Assembly: GCA_016716675.1 (NCBI GenBank)
Contig: JADJVG010000033.1
Location: 1 to 64,000 of the forward strand
Length of the DNA: 64,000 bases
Reading direction: 5' to 3'
From: Hyphomicrobium sp.
GTDB lineage: Bacteria > Pseudomonadota > Alphaproteobacteria > Rhizobiales > Hyphomicrobiaceae
Shown here piece by piece: positions 8,203 to 16,406 of this stretch. Position numbers and translations under genes: made by a program. The notes under the pieces were generated by a model. The model was not told the origin of the DNA. It ran no database searches and worked only from the letters and a program-made list of their open reading frames with translations. Within the stretch, counting starts at the first letter, position 1. Each line of letters begins with the position of its first letter.

Positions 8203-9330
8203 TTAGGCTGCCTGGATTTCGTTGATACGGATGAGGCGATGGCGCTGTTCATCCCAGAGCTTGAGGCTGGCACACTTCAAGCTGGCAGCCAGCGTCAGGC
8301 GGTTGATGTCCTTGAGTTCCGGGCTTGCATTCAAGCAGGCCTGCAAGCGGTAGTTCGGGATCATGCTGTTGAGGTGGTGAATGTGGTGCAGGCCGATGTT
8401 GCCGGTGAACCAGTTCAGAACCTTCGGCAGATCGTAGAAGGATGAGCCAAGAAGTGCGGCGACCTGGAAGTCCCAGCCTTCGGCCTTTTCCCAGTGCGTT
8501 TCTTCGAACTGGTGCTGGATGAAGAACAGCCAGCCGCCGGCAGCCGAGGCGATGTGAACGATCGGCAATATGACCCACAACACGTTCGAGAAGCCCTCAA
8601 GGTATACGAGCGGCGCGTAGAACGCGACCAGGGCGATATTCAGACCCATCACGCTCTTCCAGGCGTCGCGCGGCGGCAGCGCGTGGAACCACGGCAAACG
8701 CTGAATGACCATGAAATAGAACGGCACACCGAAGCCGAACAGAAACAGCGGATTGCGATACAGGCGGTAGCGCAGTTTAGCGAGCGGCGTCAGCTTCTGA
8801 TACTCCGCGACGGTCAACGTATCGATGTCGCCAGCGCCGCGCCGATCGAGATTGCCGGATGCCGCGTGGTGATGGGCGTGTTCGCGTTTCCAAAGCTCAT
8901 AGGGCGCCATCGTCAAAACGCTCATGCAGCGGCCTATGAAATCGTTGAGGGGCCGTGAGGCAAAGAAAGAGCCGTGTCCGCAATCGTGCTGGATGATGAA
9001 AGCGCGGACCAGCAAACCTGCCGCCGGGATGGCCATCAACAGAGTCGCCCAATAGGCGGTTTCGACGGTTGCAAACATCGCGGTAACGAGAATGGCGAGC
9101 GGAACCAGCGTCGATACCATCTGCGAAATCGCCATGCGCGGGACAGAACCGCGATACTTGTTGCAGTGGACGGCTAGTCTGCGGACTTTCTGCTTGGTCG
9201 TCTCTGTCATCTGCGCCTGCGCATCACCCCGTAAGGCGCCAGCGGCAGGACCGGCAAGCGCGCTGGCTTCAGCGAGTTCCGGTTGCGTTAGAATGAGATT
9301 CAAAGTCTTTTCTCCAAGGAATGTGCGCAT
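8203..9330 (-). CDS. Membrane fatty acid desaturase
   Basis: Membrane-bound acyl-lipid desaturase with the three histidine clusters that bind the di-iron centre: HDCGH, HAHHH (in KREHAHHHAASGNLD) and HHIHH (in NIGLHHIHHLN). Several hydrophobic stretches surround them, as expected for a four-helix membrane enzyme inserting a double bond into membrane acyl chains. The ATG at 9330 (MRTFLGEKTLNLIL, 375 residues) is preferred; the open frame continues 38 codons upstream without good coding character. The family resembles delta-12-type (DesA-like) enzymes, but regioselectivity cannot be read from the sequence. It probably adjusts membrane fluidity. Transcribed toward the bidirectional terminator at 8138. 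Confidence 0.88.
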   Translation of the reverse strand: MRTFLGEKTLNLILTQPELAEASALAGPAAGALRGDAQAQMTETTKQKVRRLAVHCNKYRGSVPRMAISQMVSTLVPLAILVTAMFATVETAYWATLLMAIPAAGLLVRAFIIQHDCGHGSFFASRPLNDFIGRCMSVLTMAPYELWKREHAHHHAASGNLDRRGAGDIDTLTVAEYQKLTPLAKLRYRLYRNPLFLFGFGVPFYFMVIQRLPWFHALPPRDAWKSVMGLNIALVAFYAPLVYLEGFSNVLWVILPIVHIASAAGGWLFFIQHQFEETHWEKAEGWDFQVAALLGSSFYDLPKVLNWFTGNIGLHHIHHLNSMIPNYRLQACLNASPELKDINRLTLAASLKCASLKLWDEQRHRLIRINEIQAA

Positions 9331-9447
9331 CAGGTGCGGCGCTCGACGCGCAGGCGTTACCATATTCGTTGATGAAGCGCGACTCGAACGGAACACGATA
9401 AGTGTGGGAACACCTTGTCGTAGATCAATGCAAACGATCGACACAGA

Positions 9448-9474
9448 GACGGGGCCCCCAATGGGAGCCCCGTC
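9448..9474 (-). terminator. Possible terminator of the DUF2541-like gene
   Basis: Inverted repeat gacggggc / gccccgtc with an 11-nt loop, 38 nt past the stop codon of the minus-strand gene ending at 9512. There is no clear U-run on the minus strand, so this is a structural candidate only. Confidence 0.45.
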
Positions 9475-9511
9475 CTAGATCAGGGTATTGGCGTATCAGC
9501 TTGGAAAAGCA

Positions 9512-10771
9512 CTAATGTTGTCCCCAAACCTCAACGATTGCTGAACCTTTGCCGCGTGCAGAGGCGTCAAAGAAGCGCGACCGATATTTCGCTTCAATGC
9601 GCTCAATCGGCTGGTGGCGATCGCCCTTAAGCTCGACGGGGCCATAGGTACCACCCGCATCGACGCGGGTGCGAACCGGGATGGTGTCATCACTGCCGTC
9701 CGAATAGATCACCTTGATTTCGTTCAGCGTGATGGCGCGATCACGAACGGTCACGCGGATCTTGCGGAAGCCGCCTTCGTTTCTGCCGACCGGAATGACG
9801 TCCTTGTCGAAGCCGACGAAGCCGGCGGTCTGCGCGCCCAACAGCACCCAGCCCTGATTGTACTTGCGGCCTTCGCCCTGCGGACCAAGCCAACCCTTGG
9901 TGTATTGACCGAACACTTCGATGCGGGCCTGACCCTTGAAGCTCGGCTTCGAGCGGTAGACCATCTGGATTTCCTTGATGAAGCGGTCGCCTCTCAAGTC
10001 AATCCAGTTGGTGCGCGAGTTCATCGGAATATCGGCGTTGACGGCCAGCGCATCCGTTGAGCCGTTATTGTAGACGATCTTGATTTCATTGATGTGGATG
10101 TCGTTTTCGAGCACACGCAAACGGATGCGATCGAACTTGCCGATCTCATTGCCGACGCGGATGACGTCGCGATCAACGCCAAAACCGACATACTGTGCGC
10201 CAAACAGCACGTCGCCGCCTGCAAGTGCTTGCCCTGGAGCTGCCGTCGTCGGTTCCGGCGAGGTAGGCCGTACTGGGATCGATGTCGCCGTCGGCGCCGG
10301 ATCATGGCGGACGGGCGGACGGGCGGCGCTGCCACCGCGTTCCATGCGGCGGCCTTCTGCGTCCTGCAAACCGAGAATCTGCAAACGACCACGGCCTTCG
10401 CCGGGCGTCTGCGTGATGTTGACCTGGTCGACGAAATAGCTGTCGTCGGTTGGGTTGATTGGACGGCTGCGCTCGCCCTGCCACATATCGATCTGGCGGT
10501 CTTCATTGTGCACCGAGCCGTCGCTGTAGACGATCTGGACACGCTGAAGGTCGAACAAGCGGCCCTGTGCGTTGCGCACACGAATGGCTTTGTAAGCGCC
10601 CTTGGCTTTGCCGACGTCTATCGAATACTTATCGAGACTAAGATCGATGTCCTGCTCTGAGATGACGACCAACCGCTCACCGTCGTCGTAACGTTGCTTC
10701 CGGGCCTCGGCGCTCACAAAAACGCCGGTGGCCAAAATGACGCTCAGCGCCACCACTAGCCTTCGAAACAT
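9512..10771 (-). CDS. Secreted protein with three DUF2541-like repeats
   Basis: A 419-residue protein of unknown function. It opens with a signal peptide (RRLVVALSVILATGVFVSAEA). Three related beta-rich units follow at about residues 34-136, 187-291 and 305-419. Units 2 and 3 are clearly alike: LLGAQ or LFGAQ, then FDKDVIPVGR or VDRDVIRVGN, then IRLRV or IRVTV, then NEIKxxYxxGS, then a basic GDR element and IEVFGQ or VEVWGQ at the end. Unit 1 is more divergent. A Pro/Thr-rich linker (about 140-185) separates units 1 and 2. The wording resembles DUF2541 proteins, which are also uncharacterised. An extracytoplasmic binding or structural role is a guess from architecture alone. Confidence 0.75.
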   Translation of the reverse strand: MFRRLVVALSVILATGVFVSAEARKQRYDDGERLVVISEQDIDLSLDKYSIDVGKAKGAYKAIRVRNAQGRLFDLQRVQIVYSDGSVHNEDRQIDMWQGERSRPINPTDDSYFVDQVNITQTPGEGRGRLQILGLQDAEGRRMERGGSAARPPVRHDPAPTATSIPVRPTSPEPTTAAPGQALAGGDVLFGAQYVGFGVDRDVIRVGNEIGKFDRIRLRVLENDIHINEIKIVYNNGSTDALAVNADIPMNSRTNWIDLRGDRFIKEIQMVYRSKPSFKGQARIEVFGQYTKGWLGPQGEGRKYNQGWVLLGAQTAGFVGFDKDVIPVGRNEGGFRKIRVTVRDRAITLNEIKVIYSDGSDDTIPVRTRVDAGGTYGPVELKGDRHQPIERIEAKYRSRFFDASARGKGSAIVEVWGQH

Positions 10772-11053
10772 GTAAAACTCCCCTGATGTTCACGCACGAC
10801 GAGCCGTGCCGGAAGACGTGCGCCAATCTAACGATACCAGACGAAAAAGGCAGTCGGTTGGCTCTGATCCCGCGCTTCGGCAGAGTCCATGGTGCTCATC
10901 TGCAACACAAACTTCTAGTTGATCTTCCTGAGGCTTGCTGGCTTTCCGTCCGGCATTTTATTGGCGTTTCGTGGCCGAAACGGCTGGTACAGAGTGTCAA
11001 AACCGTGGCACCGTAACGGTCCTTGCGCATCACCATTTTGGAGTTGAAAAACT

Positions 11054-12439
11054 GTGGGTAGCGATCGGCAGGATCGATTGGAGCGGTTCTTGTGCGCCGC
11101 CACCGCGTTTCTCCCCAACCGTTTGTCCACTGCCGAGGCGGTGTGCCGGCACCATGCCAACGGCGTCACACTGGTCGCGCCCGAACCGCCTTCGGCCGTT
11201 GTTTGGCCTGAAACGACGGAAGAGGTTGCGCACATCGTCAGGCTTGCTGGCGAGCATGCCATACCGCTGATTGCCTTTGGCGGCGGCACGTCGCTTGAAG
11301 GGCATGTGAACGCGCCGCAGGGCGGTGTGTCCGTCGATCTCTCGCGCATGGACGCCGTGCTCGCCGTCCGTCCGGACGATCTGGATTGCACCGTGCAAGC
11401 CGGAATCACGCTCGAGCGCCTGAATGCTGAATTGCGGGCGACGGGCCTGTTTTTTCCTGTCGATCCGGGTTCTGGGCTGGCGACCTTGGGCGGTATGGCG
11501 TCGACTCGCGCCTCTGGCACCACGACCGTCCGTTACGGGTCGATGCGCGACAATGTCATATCGTTGACCGCGGTCTTGGCATCGGGGAGCATCATCCGGA
11601 CAGCGCGGCGGGCGCGCAAATCAGCCGCCGGTTATGACTTGACGCATCTCCTTGTCGGGGCCGAGGGCACGCTCGGTATCATCACCGAACTGACGCTTAA
11701 ATTGCACGGCGTTCCCGATACGGTGATGTGTGCTTTGGCCGGTTTCGATAGCCTCGATGGGGCGTGTCGGGCGTCAACCCTGGCCATTCAAGCCGGGCTG
11801 GCCGTCGCGCGCATCGAATTGCTGGATTGCAAACAGATTCAATGCGTGAACGCGGCATCCGGACTGGCGATGGCTGAGCGGCCAACGCTCTTCGTCGAGT
11901 TTCATGGGTCTGCGCCTGCCTGCAGGGCAGATTTCGAAACATTCACCGAAATCGCCCGTGACGAAGGCGGCCATGACCTCGCGTCCGCCACCAGCGAGGA
12001 CGAACGGCGCCGCCTTTGGAAGGCAAGGCACGATGCGCTGTGGTCGGTCAAGACCATGTGACCGGGCCGGCGGGTAATCGTGACTGATATTGCCGTACCG
12101 TTATCGGCGCTGGCGGCGTGCGTCAGTGAGACGGCGGCCGACATCGCGGCGAGCAATTTGATCGCCCCCATTGTCGGCCACGTGGGGGACGGGAATTTCC
12201 ATGCCATCGTGGCCGTCGACCCTGACGATGGCGATGAACGCCAACGGGTCGAGGCGTTCCTGCAGCGGCTGGTCGCCCGGGCTCACGCGGTCGATGGCAC
12301 CGCAACGGGCGAGCACGGCATCGGCCAAGGCAAAAAGGCCTATATGGCCGCCGAACACGGCCCCGCGATCGACGCCATGCGGGCAATCAAAGGGGCGCTC
12401 GACCCTCTCGGCATCCTCAACCCCGGCAAGATCTTCTGA
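11054..12439 (+). pseudogene. FAD-linked D-lactate dehydrogenase (cytochrome type), interrupted by in-frame TGA
   Basis: GlcD/DLD-type FAD oxidase that would oxidise D-lactate or a related 2-hydroxy acid. The first part has the FAD-binding PCMH core (VVWPETTEEVAHIVRLA, IAFGGGTSLEGHV, DPGSGLATLGGM, GAEGTLGIITELTLK); the last part has the C-terminal cap motifs IVGHVGDGNFHAIV, TGEHGIGQGK and LDPLGILNPGKIF. Between them a TGA at 12059-12061 falls in the same frame, and the codons after it read PGRRVIVTDIAVPLS, the expected continuation of the family's ALRPG segment. A single C-to-T change in a CGA arginine codon explains it. Start is GTG at 11054. Either a recent pseudogene or a sequencing error; glycolate oxidase GlcD is the alternative family name. 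Confidence 0.85.
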
Positions 12440-12868
12440 GATGGCTTCACCGCGTCAACGCCGCCGTGATCGTCAAACGGTATCGCAAGCGGCGTCATAC
12501 TTTTTTAAGGCTTGTACCTAGGGTTTTCACCTAGGGTTTTTCCCTTGAGAAGGGCGGGCGTTGCCATGATTCCCGCCGCCTTTTTCACCTGAGGCTGCGG
12601 GTTCCGGAACCATAACCAATCCTTCAACAAGAGTTACTATGCTGTCGAGGCCATCGACTGCACGTCGCAGGCGGTCGATGCGTGATCGCCGATGATAGCG
12701 ATCGGGCTCAGGGCTTCGAGTGGTGTTGGTTTTGAAATGTCGGTTCTGATGTACGGAGACATGCTGATGGATGAGCGCCGGAGCCCGGCCTTCGGCGGAC
12801 CGGCGTGGCCACGTCAATCCACGCACAAACGCACGCGCTGTCGCATTATTCACGGCTAAGGACGGACC
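12440..12868 (+). other. Intergenic stretch with a tandem 13-bp repeat
   Basis: No convincing gene. At 12516-12541 a 13-bp unit acctagggttttc occurs twice head to tail (last base t in the second copy), each containing the palindrome CCTAGG. A short frame at 12737-12859 (ATG to TAA, 40 codons, ending 9 nt before the next start) could be a leader peptide but shows no recognisable features. A longer minus-strand frame here looks non-coding. Confidence 0.5.
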
Positions 12869-13708
12869 ATGAGTTCGACGTCTAAGAATTCGATCATCTT
12901 CAATATCGCCGGGGCTGGCGTACTGCTGACCGTCGCCGGCTATATCGTGACATCATTCATCACAACCCCCGCCGTATTGCCGTGCACGCAGCGCTTTCCC
13001 GCCGGCCACCAGTTGTCGTTCGATGGGCCCGGCGGCCGTGCCATGTCGGCGATTGACCTTCAGGCCCGCTTCGGAACGCGCCAGTGGGGGCTTTCAAAGA
13101 ATGTGGAAATTGTGAAGGCTGGCGGAAAGTCGACGGTCAATAGCCTCGAAGTGACGCTTGCGCCGATCGACGACGACGAAGGCACCACACAGAACGGTGT
13201 TGGCTTTACCTGGGCACCCCAGGGCTTAGAAAAGGGCACGTCGGCTTGCTTGAGCTACAGCGTCTTCTTGCCGGATGGCTTTGGCTTCAACGAGCCTGGT
13301 CATATGCCGGGGCTATATGGCGCGTCGGATGTTACGCAGATTGATGAACTCGCACCCTCCGATAGCTTTGCCGTGCGGGTTGGCTGGGGGCAGGCTGGCG
13401 ATTCCGGTCTTGACGTGCGTATCCCAGATTCCTCGGGGTATTGGGAGACGCCACCGCGCAAGGCCATCTGGCCAACCGGCCGGTGGGTCAGCGTTGAACA
13501 GGAAATCAAATTGAATACGCCAGACCAGGCTGACGGCTATGTGAGGCTTTGGATTGATGGCGCGTTAACTATCAATCGCGGCAGTATCATTCTGCGCAAA
13601 TCCGCCCAGTCGGGATTGTCGGGTGTCGTTTCCGATATCCGATATGCCCGCACAGTGAGCAAACTCGCGAAAATTCGGGTCTCGCCGTTTGTCCTGCAGT
13701 GGCAATGA
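12869..13708 (+). CDS. Membrane-anchored polysaccharide lyase 14-like protein
   Basis: 279 residues with one N-terminal membrane segment (about 10-31, IAGAGVLLTVAGYIVTSFI) followed by an extracytoplasmic domain. The core CLSYSVFLPDGFGFNEPGHMPGLYG, then a GWGQAG strand, the GRWVSVEQEIKLNT strand and GYVRLWIDGAL, matches the jelly-roll fold of polysaccharide lyase family 14 (alginate or glucuronan lyase-like proteins), in which a GKLPGL-type motif is typical; here it reads GHMPGL. That suggests binding or cleavage of an acidic exopolysaccharide at the cell surface. The substrate is unknown and a non-catalytic role is possible. The gene stands alone, with a candidate terminator 190 nt downstream. 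Confidence 0.7.
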   Translation: MSSTSKNSIIFNIAGAGVLLTVAGYIVTSFITTPAVLPCTQRFPAGHQLSFDGPGGRAMSAIDLQARFGTRQWGLSKNVEIVKAGGKSTVNSLEVTLAPIDDDEGTTQNGVGFTWAPQGLEKGTSACLSYSVFLPDGFGFNEPGHMPGLYGASDVTQIDELAPSDSFAVRVGWGQAGDSGLDVRIPDSSGYWETPPRKAIWPTGRWVSVEQEIKLNTPDQADGYVRLWIDGALTINRGSIILRKSAQSGLSGVVSDIRYARTVSKLAKIRVSPFVLQWQ

Positions 13709-13896
13709 GTTAATCGACGATTGGTTAATGCCTGCGCAGGCAAAAGCACGGGTGCTGACCAAAGAGGCACACTCGAGTCGAATTTGCATTTCGCGGACTT
13801 GGCTCTGCTTGCCAATGTAAAAACACTGATGTGTATTGGGGCTGTAGAGCTCAGCGCCGTCCCACTTACCCCCAAGTGGCGCCAGTTCTATTTTTG

Positions 13897-13930
13897 CCCG
13901 CGGTCTCCCCCGGCCGCGGGCCTTTCCTTT
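13897..13930 (+). terminator. Candidate intrinsic terminator
   Basis: Inverted repeat cccgcgg / ccgcggg with a 10-nt C-rich loop followed by cctttccttt on the + strand. It is the first terminator-like structure after the PL14-like gene, and lies before the convergent SNase-like gene. Confidence 0.6.
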
Positions 13931-13985
13931 CACAGAACATCTTCAAACGTCGTAATGTCAGCAGGCTGTCTGCTGCAGAGCCGTG

Positions 13986-15257
13986 CTACGAGCGCTTATC
14001 GGGCTTGAAACCGGCGGCTTGCGCCTCTTCCTCACTGCAAAACCAGCGATCGCCGCGCGTCGTGCGCATTCTGCGGCCCGCGTACTCTTGCGCCCATGGC
14101 ATGAAATAGATGTGCCCGGAGGCGCGGCCTTTGATCGGGCAGCCATCTGGAGCGGTGCGTTTGGCATCCTCCCAGACGTCAGCGCGCCACTCTTGCGGGC
14201 GTTTGCGATCGCCTTGCCAGATGCCCAGTCCGGCATCGCGGGCGCTCGCTTCGATGGAGTCGTAAGCAGCGAACATGCCCTGCTCTGCGAACACATGACC
14301 GTTGCTGACCAGTTCGCCAGCAATGTCGATATCGCCGACCGTGCATGAGGCGAGGATAGAACCGGATGCGGCCGCGCCTGAAGGCGTGCAGGTCACCGAT
14401 TTACGCCGCACCATTGAGCTCAGTTCTTTGCGGGCGGACGCGCCGCAATTCCAAGTTTTGCCCGATCGCGTGCCGCAGCGCTGCGCCGCTTCGGGCGGTT
14501 CGATGCCGGCCAGTTGGATCAACTGGCCGTCGATGCGCAACAGGTTGCCGCCGATGGCCGTGGCGCGACCGGTGATGATCGACGGGTCTTTCGCGATCGC
14601 GCCGGTTTCGATTGCCCCGGCGCGCGGGGTGTCACGACTGGCCGTTTCCGCCGGCATGAATTTCGCGGGCGTCAACGCGCTTTCGGTGTTGAGCATCGGT
14701 CCAATGAAAATGATGAGGCCGAGCACCAGCGCCGCGCCCCCCAGCATGTTGAGGTTGATGGGCAAGCGGAAGCCGACGTCCGGCCGCGGGCGCTGGGCGT
14801 TCGAGGCCGCCGGATCAACGGCTGCGTCTGATTTTGAAAAGATGCGAAGCTTCGGCATCGCAAAGGTCGGGCGTGGCACGGCGGGCAATCGCGCAACGAT
14901 TGCGGCCCCACCCGCCCGCAAAGCGCACCACAACGCGGTGCCGACGCCGGAGATGGCGTCCCAGACGACGCCGACGGCGGCTTTGATAATCTGGAAGGTG
15001 GTGACGGCCGCGCTCTTGATGACTTGGAACGCCGCGAGCGCAATGGCTTTCAGGATCTGGCTGGTCGTTTGCGTGACGGTTTCGACACCGGCGCGACCGG
15101 CGGCGACGCCGCGATCTGCGGTGTCCTTGACCTTATTCACGGCGGCGACGCGAACGTCATAGATTTTGCGCTGACGGTCGGCGCGACGGACGAGAACTGT
15201 GGTGCGCACATATTCCCGCCATTCGAAGCCTTCGCTTCGTCTGCGCCAGCCGAACAT
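13986..15257 (-). CDS. Membrane-anchored SNase-fold (thermonuclease-like) protein, probably non-catalytic
   Basis: 423 residues from the ATG at 15257; an upstream extension looks non-coding. The N-terminal third is an Ala/Val-rich helical region with repeated hydrophobic units (QILKAIALAAFQVIKSAA, TTFQIIKAAVGVVWDA). A single membrane span follows near residues 167-187. The C-terminal half has the OB-fold of staphylococcal nuclease (TGRATAIGGNLLRIDG, QLAGIEPPEAAQRC, GLGIWQGDRKRPQEWR) and a terminal CPIKGRASGHIYFMPW / GDRWFCSEEEAQAAGF module, common in proteobacterial nuclease-like proteins. Residues that form the nuclease site appear replaced: the usual DGDT region reads GGNLL, and the RLxGID arginine is glutamine. 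A binding or scaffold role is more likely than DNA cleavage. Confidence 0.75.
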   Translation of the reverse strand: MFGWRRRSEGFEWREYVRTTVLVRRADRQRKIYDVRVAAVNKVKDTADRGVAAGRAGVETVTQTTSQILKAIALAAFQVIKSAAVTTFQIIKAAVGVVWDAISGVGTALWCALRAGGAAIVARLPAVPRPTFAMPKLRIFSKSDAAVDPAASNAQRPRPDVGFRLPINLNMLGGAALVLGLIIFIGPMLNTESALTPAKFMPAETASRDTPRAGAIETGAIAKDPSIITGRATAIGGNLLRIDGQLIQLAGIEPPEAAQRCGTRSGKTWNCGASARKELSSMVRRKSVTCTPSGAAASGSILASCTVGDIDIAGELVSNGHVFAEQGMFAAYDSIEASARDAGLGIWQGDRKRPQEWRADVWEDAKRTAPDGCPIKGRASGHIYFMPWAQEYAGRRMRTTRGDRWFCSEEEAQAAGFKPDKRS

Positions 15258-15388
15258 GCTGCCCTCCAAGTATCCGCACGCGATTCGCAATTCCGGTGAC
15301 ACTCTGCACGAATGATGGCAGAGCTTTGGCCGGGGCGGCGCCATTCCCCAGGTTTGCGACTGTGATGCAGGTGATTGGCCTGGCGATC

Positions 15389-16402
15389 TTAGTGATAGCC
15401 CTCGCCGTGGCGCACCTTACCGCGAAATGTCCAGTAAACGAACACGGTGTATCCGAGAATGACCGGCAGCATCAACAGCGTGCCGACAAGCATGAACATC
15501 TGCGAACTGGGCGCTGCGGCCGCATCCCAGACGGTCAGCTTGTCCGGCACCAGATAGGGCACGTTCGATATCACCAGCCCGGCGAGGCCGAGGAGAAACA
15601 GGGCGATGGCGGAACCAAAAGGTTGAAACGGCTTTTCGAGTTCCAGCCCGCGCCAGCAACTCCAGGCGGCATAAACGGTCAGCAACGGCACTGGCGAGAG
15701 CAGTAGTAGGTTCGGCCAGGAGAACCAGCGCTCGGCAACACGCGGCATCGTGAACGGTGTCCACAGGCTGATGATGGCTGCCGCGGCCAAGACGGCCAGC
15801 AACGCGATTTTCGCGGAATGGCGCGCGAACACCTCGAGCGCGCCGTCGGTTTTGTAGATCAGCCAGGTTGCGGCGAGCAGCGTATAGCCGGCGACAAGCG
15901 CACATCCGCAGAACAGCGCGAACGGCGTCATCCAATCGAGTGGGCCACCGGAGAAGCGGCCGTCCGTCATGGTGATGCCTTGCAGCAAGCCGCCGAGCAC
16001 GACGCCTTGCGCGAACGAGGCGACGATCGAACCCCACGCGAACGCCAGATCCCAGAACTTGTGCTTCGGCTTAGAGACCCAGCGGAATTCGAAAGCGACA
16101 CCGCGAAACACCAGCGCCAGCAGCATCACGATGATCGGCAGGTAGAGCCCCGACATGATGACGCCGTAAGCCTTGGGGAAGGCGACGAATAACCCGCCGC
16201 CGCCGAGCACGAGCCACGTCTCGTTGCCATCCCAGAACGGCGCCACCGTATTCATCATGATGTCGCGGCGGTCTTCTTGCGGCACAAACGGAAACAGAAT
16301 GCCGAGCCCGAGATCGAAGCCATCAAGGATGACGTAGAGCGTGACGGCAACAGCGAGGATCGCGGCCCAGACCAGCGGCAGCCAATATGTAATGCCTTCC
16401 AT
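15389..16402 (-). CDS. cioB: Cytochrome bd-type (cyanide-insensitive) quinol oxidase subunit II
   Basis: Integral membrane subunit of a bd-type terminal oxidase that reduces O2 with quinol electrons. The protein from the ATG at 16402 has 337 residues, begins MEGITYWLPLVWAAILAVAV, and has the conserved LDGFDLGLGILFPF and MNTVAPFWDGNETWLVLGGGGLFVAFP of CydB/CioB, with about eight hydrophobic spans. Its start lies 4 nt after the subunit I stop, indicating translational coupling. Absence of cydCD or a cydX-like gene nearby is noted. Confidence 0.92.
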   Translation of the reverse strand: MEGITYWLPLVWAAILAVAVTLYVILDGFDLGLGILFPFVPQEDRRDIMMNTVAPFWDGNETWLVLGGGGLFVAFPKAYGVIMSGLYLPIIVMLLALVFRGVAFEFRWVSKPKHKFWDLAFAWGSIVASFAQGVVLGGLLQGITMTDGRFSGGPLDWMTPFALFCGCALVAGYTLLAATWLIYKTDGALEVFARHSAKIALLAVLAAAAIISLWTPFTMPRVAERWFSWPNLLLLSPVPLLTVYAAWSCWRGLELEKPFQPFGSAIALFLLGLAGLVISNVPYLVPDKLTVWDAAAAPSSQMFMLVGTLLMLPVILGYTVFVYWTFRGKVRHGEGYH

Positions 16403-16406
16403 GGGT

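Noticed and set aside
12059..12061. Selenocysteine reading of the TGA in the lactate dehydrogenase gene
   Set aside because: The expected residue is arginine rather than cysteine and no obvious Sec insertion hairpin follows.
12527..12853. Minus-strand 108-codon frame in the gap before the PL14-like gene
   Set aside because: Arg/His-rich, no motif, and no ribosome site; probably not coding.
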